Below are positions 33,448 to 41,332 of a stretch of DNA of 46,308 nucleotides, one piece after another; position 1 is the first letter of the stretch; each line of letters begins with the position of its first letter. The translations under genes were made by a program, and so were the position numbers. The notes beneath the pieces were generated by a model. It saw only the letters and a list, made by a program, of their open reading frames with translations, made no database searches and was not told the DNA's origin. Source of the DNA: JAICIG01 sp035532215 (GTDB taxonomy: Bacteria; Planctomycetota; Planctomycetia; Pirellulales; JAICIG01). The stretch spans positions 1-46,308 of the forward strand of contig DATKRK010000266.1 in assembly GCA_035532215.1 (NCBI GenBank), read 5' to 3'.

Positions 33448-34188
33448 AAAAAGGGGACATTCTACTTTTCCCTTTTTCGCGGCCGGCCGCGGGGACGCAG
33501 GGTCGATTCCAAGCCCAGCCGCCGGGCGGTCCGTTCGGCCCACTTCGCTTCGCCAAACGGCTGGCCCCGCTCGATCGCCCGACGCAGATCGCTTTCCTCG
33601 GCATCGGTTTGCGGCTGGTTGACCAGCGCCGGCCAGTTGCGCGGGTAGGCGATCGGCCCGGCGGCCAACATTTCGGGACGCACGCCCGTGCGACGCCAGG
33701 CCAAGCTCGACCAGGGCCACAGCTCGGCGCGAGCCACGAGGTTCGCCCGCAACGCGTTCCGCTCGACGTAGCGCAGCACGGTTAGCAAGTGCTCGTCGTG
33801 CTGGATGGGAAAGGCCTTGAAGCGGCCCTGCCAGACGTGGCCGCTCGACTCATAGTGGCGGTGGTAGCGCCGCACGTGGCTGGTCAGCAGCCACTGCATC
33901 CAGCGGCTGAGGTCGCCGTCGCAGTAAGGCCAAAGCACCAGGTGAAAGTGATTCGGCATCAAGCAATAGGCCAGCAGCCGCATGGGCAGCCGCCGGTTCG
34001 CTGCCGCCAACAGATCGACGAACGCCCCATAATCGCCGTCATCATGGAATACCGCGGCGCGCGCATTGCCGCGGTTAATGACGTGGTAACACATCCCGCC
34101 GATCGAGGCTCTTGCAGTTCGCGGCATCGTGCTGCAAGCTATCATATCATCGGCCCGGCGGCAAGAAAAAGTAGAATGTCCCCTTTTT
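33448..34188 (-). mobile_element. RAYT unit with 22-bp terminal inverted repeats
   Basis: The segment is bounded by perfect 22-base inverted repeats (33448-33469 and 34167-34188) that contain GGGGACATTCTACTTTT. It holds one REP-associated tyrosine transposase gene. The left repeat encodes the last residue and the stop codon of that gene. A solo element with the same core lies about 1 kb away at 32392-32490. The unit sits directly upstream of the radical SAM gene. Confidence 0.85.
33462..34127 (-). CDS. REP-associated tyrosine transposase (RAYT, Y1 family)
   Basis: A 221-residue single-strand transposase/endonuclease of the IS200/IS605-related TnpA(REP) type. The N-terminus MPRTARASIGGMCYHVINRG is canonical. 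The HUH metal motif is HFH in LMPNHFHLVLWP, and the catalytic Tyr should lie in the helix around SRWMQWLLTSHVRRYHRHY. WQGRFKAFPIQHDEHLLTVL, RYVERNALRANLVARAELWP and WSSLAWRR follow. The basic tail GRPRKREK ends on a stop codon inside the terminal repeat. It probably cuts and moves REP-like hairpins. An in-frame ATG at 34145 is a less likely start. The longer open frame running into the radical SAM gene is a shadow. Confidence 0.92.
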   Translation of the reverse strand: MPRTARASIGGMCYHVINRGNARAAVFHDDGDYGAFVDLLAAANRRLPMRLLAYCLMPNHFHLVLWPYCDGDLSRWMQWLLTSHVRRYHRHYESSGHVWQGRFKAFPIQHDEHLLTVLRYVERNALRANLVARAELWPWSSLAWRRTGVRPEMLAAGPIAYPRNWPALVNQPQTDAEESDLRRAIERGQPFGEAKWAERTARRLGLESTLRPRGRPRKREK

Positions 34189-34202
34189 GCGAGGCGGCGG
34201 CG

Positions 34203-35765
34203 ATGGCCGATATCGTGCTGGTCAATCCGCGTTTCGACGTCTCGTATTGGGGCTTGGAGCACGCACTGCCGCTGTTGGGCAAGCGGGCGAATCTGCCGGT
34301 CGCCTGTTTGCCGCTCTTGGCCGCGCTCACGCCGCCGGAACACCAGGTTACGCTCGTCGACGAGAACGTCGAGCCGCTCGATTTCGACCGCCTGGCCCGA
34401 GCCGACCTGGTCGGGTTGACCGGCATGAGCGTGCAGCGGCGCCGGATGCGGGAGATTTTGCAGGAACTCAAACGCCGCGGCGCCACTGCGGTCGTGGGCG
34501 GGCCTTGGGTCAGCGTGCAGGAAGATTATTTCGGCGACCTGGCCGAAACGATCTTCGTCGGCGAGGCCGAAGAAACCTGGCCCCGCTTTCTGGCCGATTG
34601 GCAAGCCGGCCGCCGCGAGCGGCGCTACGAGCAGGCCGAGAAAACCGACATGACGCGCGTGCCGACCCCGCGCTTCGATCTGCTCAAGATGCGGCAATAC
34701 ATGTTCGGCAGCTTGCAGTTCACCCGCGGCTGCCCGTTCGAGTGCGAGTTCTGCGATATCATCGTCACCTTCGGCCGGCGCCCGCGGCTGAAGACTTCGG
34801 CCCAGGTGATCGCCGAACTCGAAGCTCTGCGGGCCGCGAAGATGGAAATCGCCCTGATCGTCGACGACAACCTGATCGGCAACCGCCGGGCCGTCAAGCC
34901 GCTGCTGGCCGAGGTGGCCCGCTGGCAGCAGGAACACGGCTACCCGTTTACGTTTTTCACCGAGGCTTCGCTCGATCTGGCTGAAGACGCCGAATTGATG
35001 CGGCTGATGGTCGAAGCCAATATCCAAAGCGTGTTCATCGGCATCGAGACGCCCAACGAGGAATCGCTCCGCGAAACGAGGAAATTCCAGAACGTGCGGC
35101 CGGTCGGCACGCTCGCCGAGCGCGTCCGGAGAATCCAGGACGCCGGGCTAGAGGTCTGGTGCGGCATGATCCTGGGCTTCGATCACGACGACGCCTCGAT
35201 CTTTGCCGCGCAGCGCGAGTTTCTCAAGGATTCGCGGATTCTGCACGCCATGATCGGCATGCTGCACGCGATTCCCAAAACGCCGCTCTACGACCGCCTG
35301 GCCGCGGCCGGCCGGCTCGACGCCGCCGACGACCCCGAATTCGGCACGAACGTGATTCCCTTGCAGATCGACCGCGAAACGCTGCGCGACGGCTACCTGC
35401 AGCTCATGCAAGAGCTCTACGAGCCGGCGGCTTACTTCGAGCGGCTGGAGCAACTTTATCTGCGCGATCGGTTTCAATACGGCCAGGCGCGGCGTCGCTA
35501 TTGGCGCACCCATCGTTGGGCCTGGCTGAAAGCGCAGGCCAAAAGCCTCGCGCGTTCGGCTTACGTTTTCGCGCGGTTGATGCGCGACGTGCCGGAGGCC
35601 GATTTGCGGCGCGAATACCGCCGCCGTCTGGCGCGGTTGCTCAAAGCGCGGCCCGAGGCGGAAACCCTGTTTATCTATCTGATCAAGTGCGCCATGCACT
35701 ATCACCACCACGCCATGACGCGGCAAATGATCGACGGCCGACGCCCGCTGGTGAACACCTTCTGA
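34203..35765 (+). CDS. B12-binding domain radical SAM protein (DUF4070 type)
   Basis: The 520-residue protein has a cobalamin-binding-like N-terminal domain (1-140; LVDENVEPLDFDRLARADLV and GLTGMSVQRRRM), a radical SAM domain (about 165-380) with cluster ligands C177, C181 and C184 in FTRGCPFECEFCDIIVTFGR, and a C-terminal DUF4070-like helical region. Proteins of this type methylate or rearrange unreactive carbons; the group includes hopanoid methylases, but the substrate here cannot be assigned. The start ATG at 34203 follows the RAYT unit by 14 bases, with GAGGCGG as a weak ribosome site, so the native promoter may have been displaced. Confidence 0.85.
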   Translation: MADIVLVNPRFDVSYWGLEHALPLLGKRANLPVACLPLLAALTPPEHQVTLVDENVEPLDFDRLARADLVGLTGMSVQRRRMREILQELKRRGATAVVGGPWVSVQEDYFGDLAETIFVGEAEETWPRFLADWQAGRRERRYEQAEKTDMTRVPTPRFDLLKMRQYMFGSLQFTRGCPFECEFCDIIVTFGRRPRLKTSAQVIAELEALRAAKMEIALIVDDNLIGNRRAVKPLLAEVARWQQEHGYPFTFFTEASLDLAEDAELMRLMVEANIQSVFIGIETPNEESLRETRKFQNVRPVGTLAERVRRIQDAGLEVWCGMILGFDHDDASIFAAQREFLKDSRILHAMIGMLHAIPKTPLYDRLAAAGRLDAADDPEFGTNVIPLQIDRETLRDGYLQLMQELYEPAAYFERLEQLYLRDRFQYGQARRRYWRTHRWAWLKAQAKSLARSAYVFARLMRDVPEADLRREYRRRLARLLKARPEAETLFIYLIKCAMHYHHHAMTRQMIDGRRPLVNTF

Positions 35766-35826
35766 CGCGCTGGCCGAATTCTCGCGATACGCTAGAATTT
35801 GGGCGCAAGCAATCCGCAAACACATT

Positions 35827-35832
35827 AGGAGG
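35827..35832 (+). promoter_or_regulatory. Strong ribosome binding site
   Basis: AGGAGG lies 7 bases before the ATG at 35840, the clearest Shine-Dalgarno sequence in the window. It fixes the start of the SpoIIAA-like gene. Confidence 0.7.
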
Positions 35833-35839
35833 ATCAGTC

Positions 35840-36202
35840 ATGGCGATCGAACTGCGCGAGGAAGACGGCGGGAAATTGCTGACGGTTCGCCTGAGCGAGA
35901 AATTGCACAAGTCCGACTACGAGCATTTCCTGCCGGAGGTCGAGCGGCTGATCCGCCAGCACGGCAAGCTGCGGATTCTGATGGACATGCACGACTTCCA
36001 CGGCTGGGACGCCGGCGGGTTGTGGGAGGATGTCAAGTTCGATCTCAAGCACTTCAAAGACATCGAGCGCTTGGCGATGATCGGCGAGACGAAGTGGGAA
36101 CAGGCGATGGCCACCTTCTGCAAGCCGTTCACCACCGCCAAGATTCGCTATTTCGATCATTCGCAGCTCGACGAGGCGCGCCTCTGGCTGGCCGAGGCGT
36201 AA
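35840..36202 (+). CDS. SpoIIAA-like (STAS superfamily) protein
   Basis: A 120-residue cytoplasmic protein matching the SpoIIAA-like family: LTVRLSEKLHKSDYEHFLPE near residue 14, KLRILMDMHDFHGWDAGGLW near 43, FKDIERLAMIGETKWEQAM near 70, and KIRYFDHSQLDEARLWL at the end. Family members are related to anti-sigma factor antagonists, but this branch lacks a known partner, and no anti-sigma kinase lies beside it (the histidine kinase downstream is of another class). It is set 74 bases after the radical SAM gene, with its own strong ribosome site. Confidence 0.88.
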   Translation: MAIELREEDGGKLLTVRLSEKLHKSDYEHFLPEVERLIRQHGKLRILMDMHDFHGWDAGGLWEDVKFDLKHFKDIERLAMIGETKWEQAMATFCKPFTTAKIRYFDHSQLDEARLWLAEA

Positions 36203-36461
36203 GCGCAAACGTGCGCGGAGCGAGCCACGGATAAAACACGGATGAGCTAGGCTGGTTCTCTGCTGCGAACGTTCAGCGCGGCGAACGCAAATCAGCAATT
36301 GAATGAGGCCGCCGCGCGAAGTTTTCTCGCCGCAAAAACTCATTTCCCCCGCGACGCGAGCGAGGTTTCTGAACTATGTTTGTGAATAAGGCTTTCAGCA
36401 GCGCGGCGAACGCTCGGCGAAAGGCCGATCATGGATTGGCGCCTTCGGGGGAACAAGGTCG

Positions 36462-37589
36462 ATGGCTAAGGTGCTCGTCGTCGCGGACGTCGCCGAGAAT
36501 GCTCGGTCGCTCGCAGCGGAACTCACGCGTCAAGGTTATGCCGTCGAAGTCGCCGCCAGCGAGGCCGAGGCGCTCGACAAAGCTGCCAGCGACCCACCCG
36601 ACGCGATTCTGCTCGACCTCGAGGCCGCCGGCCTGGCAGCCTGCCGTCGCCTGAAGGCCGATCCAGCGCTCGAAACGATCCCGCTGATGGTGATCGCCGC
36701 GCCCGACGTCGAGCGGCGGATCGCCGCGTTCCTCGACGCCGGCGCCGACGACTATCTCAGTCGGCGCGACGACGCGTGCGCGCTGTTGGCGCGGCTGCAG
36801 ATCGCCCTGAGAACCAAGTCCGCCCGCGACATGCTGCGCGAGACGAACCGCTGCCTGGAAGAAACGCGGCGAATGGCCGAAGCCGCCAATGCCGCCAAGG
36901 GCGAATTTCTGGCCAACGTCAGCCACGAATTGCGTTCGCCGATGACGGCGATTTTGGGGTTCGCCGATTTGCTGCACGACAAGCTGGCGGACGAAGACGA
37001 GCGGGCAACGCTCGACACGATCAAGCGGAACGGCGAATTGCTGTTGCGAATGGTCGACGATCTGCTCGACTTGTCGAAGCTCGAAGCCGGCATGTTTACG
37101 GTCGAAACCGGCCCCTGTTCGCCGCGAGCCGTGGTCAACGAAGTCGTCGCGTTGCTGAAGCGTCGAGCGCTCGACAAGGGGCTGTCGCTGGAGGCGGCCT
37201 GCGAATCGTCGCTGCCCGACCTGATTCGCTCCGACTCTTTGCGGCTGCGGCAGATCGTGGCGAACCTGGTCACGAACGCCATTAAGTTCACCGAGCAGGG
37301 CGGCGTGTTGATCCGCCTCTGGTCGGCCCGGGCTGAGGCCGTTGAAAGTACACTGCAGCTTGAAGTCGCCGACACGGGCATGGGCATCGAGGCGGAACGG
37401 ATCGATGCGATCTTCGATCCGTACGTGCAAGTCGACGCCTCGGTCGCTCGACGATACGGCGGCACGGGCCTGGGCCTGGCGATCAGCCGCCGGCTGGCCC
37501 GACTGCTCGGCGGAGACCTCACCGTGGCCAGCGAGCCCGGCGTCGGCAGCACGTTTCGGCTGACCCTTCCCCTCAGCCCGCCGTACTGA
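36462..37589 (+). CDS. Hybrid histidine kinase with degenerate N-terminal receiver
   Basis: A 375-residue soluble two-component protein. Residues 1-115 form a receiver-like domain, then comes a coiled coil (120-145) leading to HisKA with phospho-accepting H155 in FLANVSHELRSPMTAILGF. HATPase_c follows with NLVTNAIKFTEQGG, VADTGMGIEAERID and GGTGLGLAISRRLA. In the receiver the phospho-acceptor Asp is present (D52 in ILLDLEAAG), but the acidic pair at the N-terminus is reduced (VVADV, only D9), the switch Thr/Ser is Ala (MVIAAPD), and the conserved Lys is Arg (DDYLSRRDD). It is therefore likely a pseudo-receiver. No membrane segment is seen. The gene ends 3 bases before a palindrome array. Confidence 0.9.
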   Translation: MAKVLVVADVAENARSLAAELTRQGYAVEVAASEAEALDKAASDPPDAILLDLEAAGLAACRRLKADPALETIPLMVIAAPDVERRIAAFLDAGADDYLSRRDDACALLARLQIALRTKSARDMLRETNRCLEETRRMAEAANAAKGEFLANVSHELRSPMTAILGFADLLHDKLADEDERATLDTIKRNGELLLRMVDDLLDLSKLEAGMFTVETGPCSPRAVVNEVVALLKRRALDKGLSLEAACESSLPDLIRSDSLRLRQIVANLVTNAIKFTEQGGVLIRLWSARAEAVESTLQLEVADTGMGIEAERIDAIFDPYVQVDASVARRYGGTGLGLAISRRLARLLGGDLTVASEPGVGSTFRLTLPLSPPY

Positions 37590-37592
37590 AAC

Positions 37593-37716
37593 ATGGAGGG
37601 GCGGGCGCCCTCGCCCGTTGTTCAGACATGGAGGGGCGGGCGCCCTCGCCCGCTGTTTTAACGGGCGAGGGCGCCCGGACCTCCATCGTAACGGGCGAGG
37701 GCGCCCGGGCCTCCAT
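37593..37716. repeat. Four-unit palindrome array between convergent genes
   Basis: Two forward copies (37593-37619, 37628-37654; ATGGAGGGGCGGGCGCCCTC) and two reverse copies (37660-37686, 37690-37716) fill the gap between the converging kinase and PfkB genes almost exactly. The units can pair within and between copies. They probably act as a bidirectional terminator. Confidence 0.85.
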
Positions 37717-37720
37717 TGCT

Positions 37721-38650
37721 TCAGCGGGCGAGCGGCTCGACGGCGACCTGCGCGGCATCTTGCAAGGCTCGTTCGGGATCGAGCCGGCCGGGCAGCAAGG
37801 CGGCGGCGTTCTGTGCGGCGCAGGCGATCCCCAGGCGAACGCACTCGAGTGGTTCGCGGCCGAGCGAAAGGCCCCAGGCCAACCCGGCGGCCAGGCAATC
37901 GCCGCAGCCGATCGGGTTGACGACCCGCGCTACTCGCAACGGCGCCAGACGATAACTCGCCTCGCCGGAAGCAAGCCAAACGGCCTTGGCGCCTTCAGTC
38001 ACCACGACCCACTCGGCGCCGAGTTCGACGAGTTCGCACATCGCGGCGCGTAGGGTCCGGTCAGTGTCGAGCGGCCGGCCGAGCGTGTGCGCCAATTCCT
38101 CGCGGTTTGGCTTGACGAACATCGGGCTCATGGCAAGAGCTTCCAGCAGTTCCGGACCGCGGGCGTCGAGCACCACGGGACCGACGGTCCGTTCCATCAA
38201 TTCCAGATAGTACGCCGCATCCGTTCCGGCCGGCAGCGAGCCGCTCAGCACCACGACATCCGCCGCGAGCGCGTGCGCCGCAAACTCCTCGCGAAACTCG
38301 TCGAGAATCTCGGCTGACAACGGCCGGGCGTTTTCAACCAACTCGGTGACGGCGCCGGTTGCGTCGTCCAACAGCGTCGTGCAGACGCGAGTCGGTTCGG
38401 CCTGCCCAATCAGGCTGGCCTCTAAGCCAAAGCCGGCGAATTCCGCCCGGACTCGCTCGGCCACGTCGGCGCCCAGCGGACTGATCGCGCGGCACTCGGC
38501 GCCCAGGTGCGCCAGGGCGATGCCGACGTTGAACACTTTGCCCGAGGCGCACTGGTGCGCCTCGGCCGCCCGATTCACCTCGCCCAGGCGCAGCCGCTCG
38601 AAACGCAAAATGTGCTGCCAGGCGGGGGTCAAACCGGCGGCGACGATCAT
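37721..38650 (-). CDS. PfkB-family sugar kinase (1-phosphofructokinase-like)
   Basis: A 309-residue ribokinase-fold kinase resembling 1-phosphofructokinase/tagatose-6-phosphate kinase. The N-terminus MIVAAGLTPAWQHILRFERL resembles the TVTLNPAxD opening. ASGKVFNVGIALAHLGAEC lies near residue 35. The C-terminal active-site motif is VVNPIGCGDCLAAGLAWGL, with the catalytic Asp in GCGD (GAGD in most relatives). The ATG at 38650 overlaps the stop of the dehydrogenase gene (ATGA). The two may phosphorylate and oxidise or reduce intermediates of one sugar pathway; no sugar-specific residues can be read. Confidence 0.88.
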   Translation of the reverse strand: MIVAAGLTPAWQHILRFERLRLGEVNRAAEAHQCASGKVFNVGIALAHLGAECRAISPLGADVAERVRAEFAGFGLEASLIGQAEPTRVCTTLLDDATGAVTELVENARPLSAEILDEFREEFAAHALAADVVVLSGSLPAGTDAAYYLELMERTVGPVVLDARGPELLEALAMSPMFVKPNREELAHTLGRPLDTDRTLRAAMCELVELGAEWVVVTEGAKAVWLASGEASYRLAPLRVARVVNPIGCGDCLAAGLAWGLSLGREPLECVRLGIACAAQNAAALLPGRLDPERALQDAAQVAVEPLAR

Positions 38651-39834
38651 AGCAAGTCCTCCAAGAGTTGCGTCAGTTCTTCGTCGTCGAGTTGCCGCGG
38701 GTTGCCGTTCATGCTGTTGCCGCGCGAGCCGCGGACCAACTCGGGAATCTGTTCGCGCCGCACGCCCAACTCGCCCAGCCGCTTCGGCACGCCGACCTCT
38801 TCCGCCAGCCGATCGATGCGCTCGATGAACGCTTCGGCCGCCGCCGCATCGCTGGCAGAGGCGCCGCCGAGCGTCGCCCGGGCCAATTCCGCGAGCCGCG
38901 ATTGGCTGACCTCGCGATTCACTCGCAGCGCCACGGGCAGCATTGCGGCGCACGCCAACCCATGCGGAACGCGCGCCGTGACGCCGAGCGCGGCCGCCAC
39001 GCCGTGCGCCAGCCCCAGGCCCGAATTGGCCAGCGCCATGCCGGAAAGGAATGCCGCGTGCGCCATGCTCTCTCGCGCCGGCCGCGAGCGGCCGTCTTTC
39101 ACGGCAACGGCCAGCGCCGGCAATGCTCGCCGCAAGCCGTCGAGGGCCAAAGCTTGCGGAATCGGCCGGGCGAAGCGGCAGACGTAGCTCTCGATGAGCT
39201 GCGTGATCGCGTCCATGCCGGTCCAGGCCGTGGTCGTCGGCGGCACGTGGATGCTCAGTTCCGGATCGACAAGCACCAGCTTGGGCACCATCCATTCCGA
39301 GCGCAAGCTTTTTTTGAACGGCGGGTCGTAGGACGAGATGACGGCGTTCTTGGTCGCTTCCGTGCCCGTGCCGCCGGTCGTGGGCATCGCGGCCAGCGGC
39401 AACGGGCGCTCGACGAGCTTGAGCCCGCGGCCGACCCCTTCGAGATAATCTTTGACCGTCTCGCTTTCGCGGTTCACGGCCATAGCGCTAGCGGCTTTGG
39501 CCAGATCGATCGCCGAACCGCCGCCAACGGCCACGAGCAGATCGCCCTGGCCGGCGCCCAATTCACGCAGTTTCTTCGCGGCGCGATCGACGTCGGTGAC
39601 TTCCGGCTCGTGCGAAATCGCCCCCAGCGTTAGCGGTTCGACGCCCGCGGCGCGCAGTGCGGCGGCGATTTCGTCCATCACTCCGGCAGCCTTCAACGTG
39701 CGTGAGCCTTCGACCACGAACGCCCGGCGGCCGAGGTGGGCCGCGTGGGCGCCGATCTCGCTTCGCCGGCCCCAGCCGAAGACGATTTGCTGCGGGGCGA
39801 AGAAATCGTAGCGAAGCTCAGCCATTTCGTTCAT
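38647..39834 (-). CDS. Iron-containing alcohol dehydrogenase
   Basis: A 395-residue group III alcohol dehydrogenase. Features are the NAD-binding VGGGSAIDLAKAASAM near residue 105, MPTTGGTGTEATKNAVIS near 150, and metal-ligand regions GMDAITQLIES, LAHGVAAALG and VPHGLACAAMLPV. The second ligand position, His in many relatives (DALTH), is Gln here (DAITQ), as in some family branches. The start may be MNEMAELRYDFFAPQQIVFG or the internal Met at residue 4. It is the first gene of a coupled pair with the PfkB kinase. Confidence 0.9.
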   Translation of the reverse strand: MNEMAELRYDFFAPQQIVFGWGRRSEIGAHAAHLGRRAFVVEGSRTLKAAGVMDEIAAALRAAGVEPLTLGAISHEPEVTDVDRAAKKLRELGAGQGDLLVAVGGGSAIDLAKAASAMAVNRESETVKDYLEGVGRGLKLVERPLPLAAMPTTGGTGTEATKNAVISSYDPPFKKSLRSEWMVPKLVLVDPELSIHVPPTTTAWTGMDAITQLIESYVCRFARPIPQALALDGLRRALPALAVAVKDGRSRPARESMAHAAFLSGMALANSGLGLAHGVAAALGVTARVPHGLACAAMLPVALRVNREVSQSRLAELARATLGGASASDAAAAEAFIERIDRLAEEVGVPKRLGELGVRREQIPELVRGSRGNSMNGNPRQLDDEELTQLLEDLL

Positions 39835-40700
39835 GCAAACCGCCGAGGATCACGAAAATCGGAAAGAAAAAGATCTGCTTCTCGCTCGCGTCATGATTTA
39901 TACCTATGACGATTTATATCGCCGCCGGCGTCTTTTGTCTTGGCGGGCGCCCGAATCTCGAATTCGCCGAGAAATCCAGGCATCGGCGGCTCGCGAAGCC
40001 GGCTCGCAGACCTCGAATCGGCTGCTAAATCGGCCGTTTCACGCCTTATAAATGCTTTTAAACGCCTTATGACGGCTTATAAATAAAACTCCTCACCGGC
40101 CGTCATTCGCGTCGACCGCCGGCTCGTCGAGCCTGAAAAACAGGCCAAAACGGCGTCGCCGCGCGGCATACCCTCGGCGCCGCCCGGCTAATTCTTTCTG
40201 CCGCTCGTATAAATCATGAATTCTTGTCCGCTTCAGCGCGCAGCTTCGCCCCCCGCCGCCGGCTTGACGATAACGCGTCATCCGCGCACTTCCGAAGCTT
40301 CCGACCAAGCCGCCCGCGGGCGACAATGCTTACCAGATGCGAATCGGCCCGATCGACTGCGCGCTGAGGAGTCCTTTAAGATCTTTCATAAACGCCCAGG
40401 CCGTCTCCCGCGTCGGCAGGACGGCCTCAATGCCGCAACCGCCATGTTTTTCAAACTGACAGATTCATTGTTGGAAGGAACTTGAGAGAGTCCATCAGCC
40501 GTTTCGTTCATTGAACACGTCGAAGATCACGAAAGCGCGAAAGAACGAAAGCACGAAAGAAAAAATCGTCCAGCCGAAATCAGGGCGAGATCTCGCGACG
40601 CGCGTCCGGCTCTGTTCCCCTTGCCGACTCTCTTTCTTCTTTCCGCTCTGTGATCTCCGTGCCTCTGTGGTGAAATCAAAGACGCTATGTCAGCGGCAAT
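39835..40700. other. Gene desert of 866 bp
   Basis: No convincing gene on either strand. It holds a perfect 13-bp inverted pair (TCATGATTTATAC at 39891-39903 and its complement at 40207-40219), a cluster of TTATAAAT/TTAAA motifs at 40043-40086 that stands out in GC-rich DNA, and repeat arms at 39847 and 40522-40677. It lies upstream of the iron alcohol dehydrogenase gene and may contain its promoter. Confidence 0.6.
40522..40677. repeat. Mismatched repeat arms of two families
   Basis: The left side (40522-40559; GATCACGAAAGCGCGAAAGA) is of the ACGAAAG type seen at 3288. The right side (40649-40674; TGATCTCCGTGCCTCTGTGG) is a right arm of the CACGGAGG family. The two do not pair well with each other, suggesting recombination between two inverted repeats. 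Confidence 0.55.
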
Positions 40701-40919
40701 TCATTTATCCCCCGCCGCTTCATTCTCCAGCAATTCCAGCCTAAGATTCCTGAACCGCACCTCGGTCGCGGTCGCCAGCGTCACGGAGTTCTGGTCTTCG
40801 GCCCGCACCAGCCCGGTGAGCGTGCGGCCTTCGGACGTCTGGATCACCACCGCCTGGCAGTCCTTGCCGATTACGGCGTGCCGTGGCGCCGCATTAGGCA
40901 TTCGGATGGCGTGGCTCAA
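40701..40919 (-). pseudogene. Remnant resembling the end of a PVC-type haem-binding protein
   Basis: The 72-residue frame contains CQAVVIQTSEGRTLTGLVRA and EDQNSVTLATATE, closely similar to the C-terminal SGQVLSGVLAAQDAASVTL region of the cytochrome protein at 11868. The last part (VRFRNLRLELLE) looks more like the end of DUF1080 proteins. No CxxCH motif or upstream domain is present. Probably a decayed or chimeric remnant rather than a functional gene. Confidence 0.45.
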
Positions 40920-40987
40920 TCATAACCATTTGCAGGTTCCTCGGCAGAATCTGTGGGTGATTCCGGCTGCAGATCAAGTGGAGGCGT

Positions 40988-41270
40988 GCGTTTTCAAGGC
41001 ATATCCGGGCAAATAAATGCACGTTGCAATGCACGGACGAAATAGTTCGTGATAGGATGGCCTTTGCCTGGTGCTGGCGAGCAACCGTAGGATGGACCTC
41101 CGGTCCGTCACCCGGCGGGAGACGGACTGGAAGTCCGTCCTACGGAGCAAGGGAGAACCACGCTCCGCACCGGGAAAATGACTCGCCTTGCCCTGGCCTG
41201 CCGCGGTGGGTCTGGGCTTTTTCGCTTCACAGCACCCCATTTATTTGCCCGGCCATGCCTTTGAAAACGC
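40988..41270. repeat. Nested inverted repeat sharing an inner palindrome with 30928-31093
   Basis: The outer arms 40988-41019 and 41238-41270 (start GCGTTTTCAAGGCATATCCG) match except for two substitutions and one indel. The inner arms 41085-41109 and 41121-41145 (CCGTAGGATGGACCTCCGGT; GACGGACTGGAAGTCCGTCC) are the same family as the inner arms at 30987-31048. The gap 40920-41332 holds no gene. Confidence 0.9.
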
Positions 41271-41332
41271 AACCGTGGCCCCGCTAATCATCGTCAAAAC
41301 CACCCACGGATTCTGCGGAAGAGCCCAAAAAA

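Noticed and set aside
34128..35027. Upstream extension of the RAYT frame to 521 codons
   Set aside because: It runs antisense through the radical SAM gene and crosses the terminal repeat.
37593..37716. Possible CRISPR-like or attachment-site array
   Set aside because: It consists of two direct and two inverted GC-rich hairpins with 3-9 base spacers, fitting a terminator or REP array better.
38651..39295. Upstream extension of the PfkB frame
   Set aside because: It is a shadow of the iron alcohol dehydrogenase gene; the start at 38650 overlaps that gene's stop.
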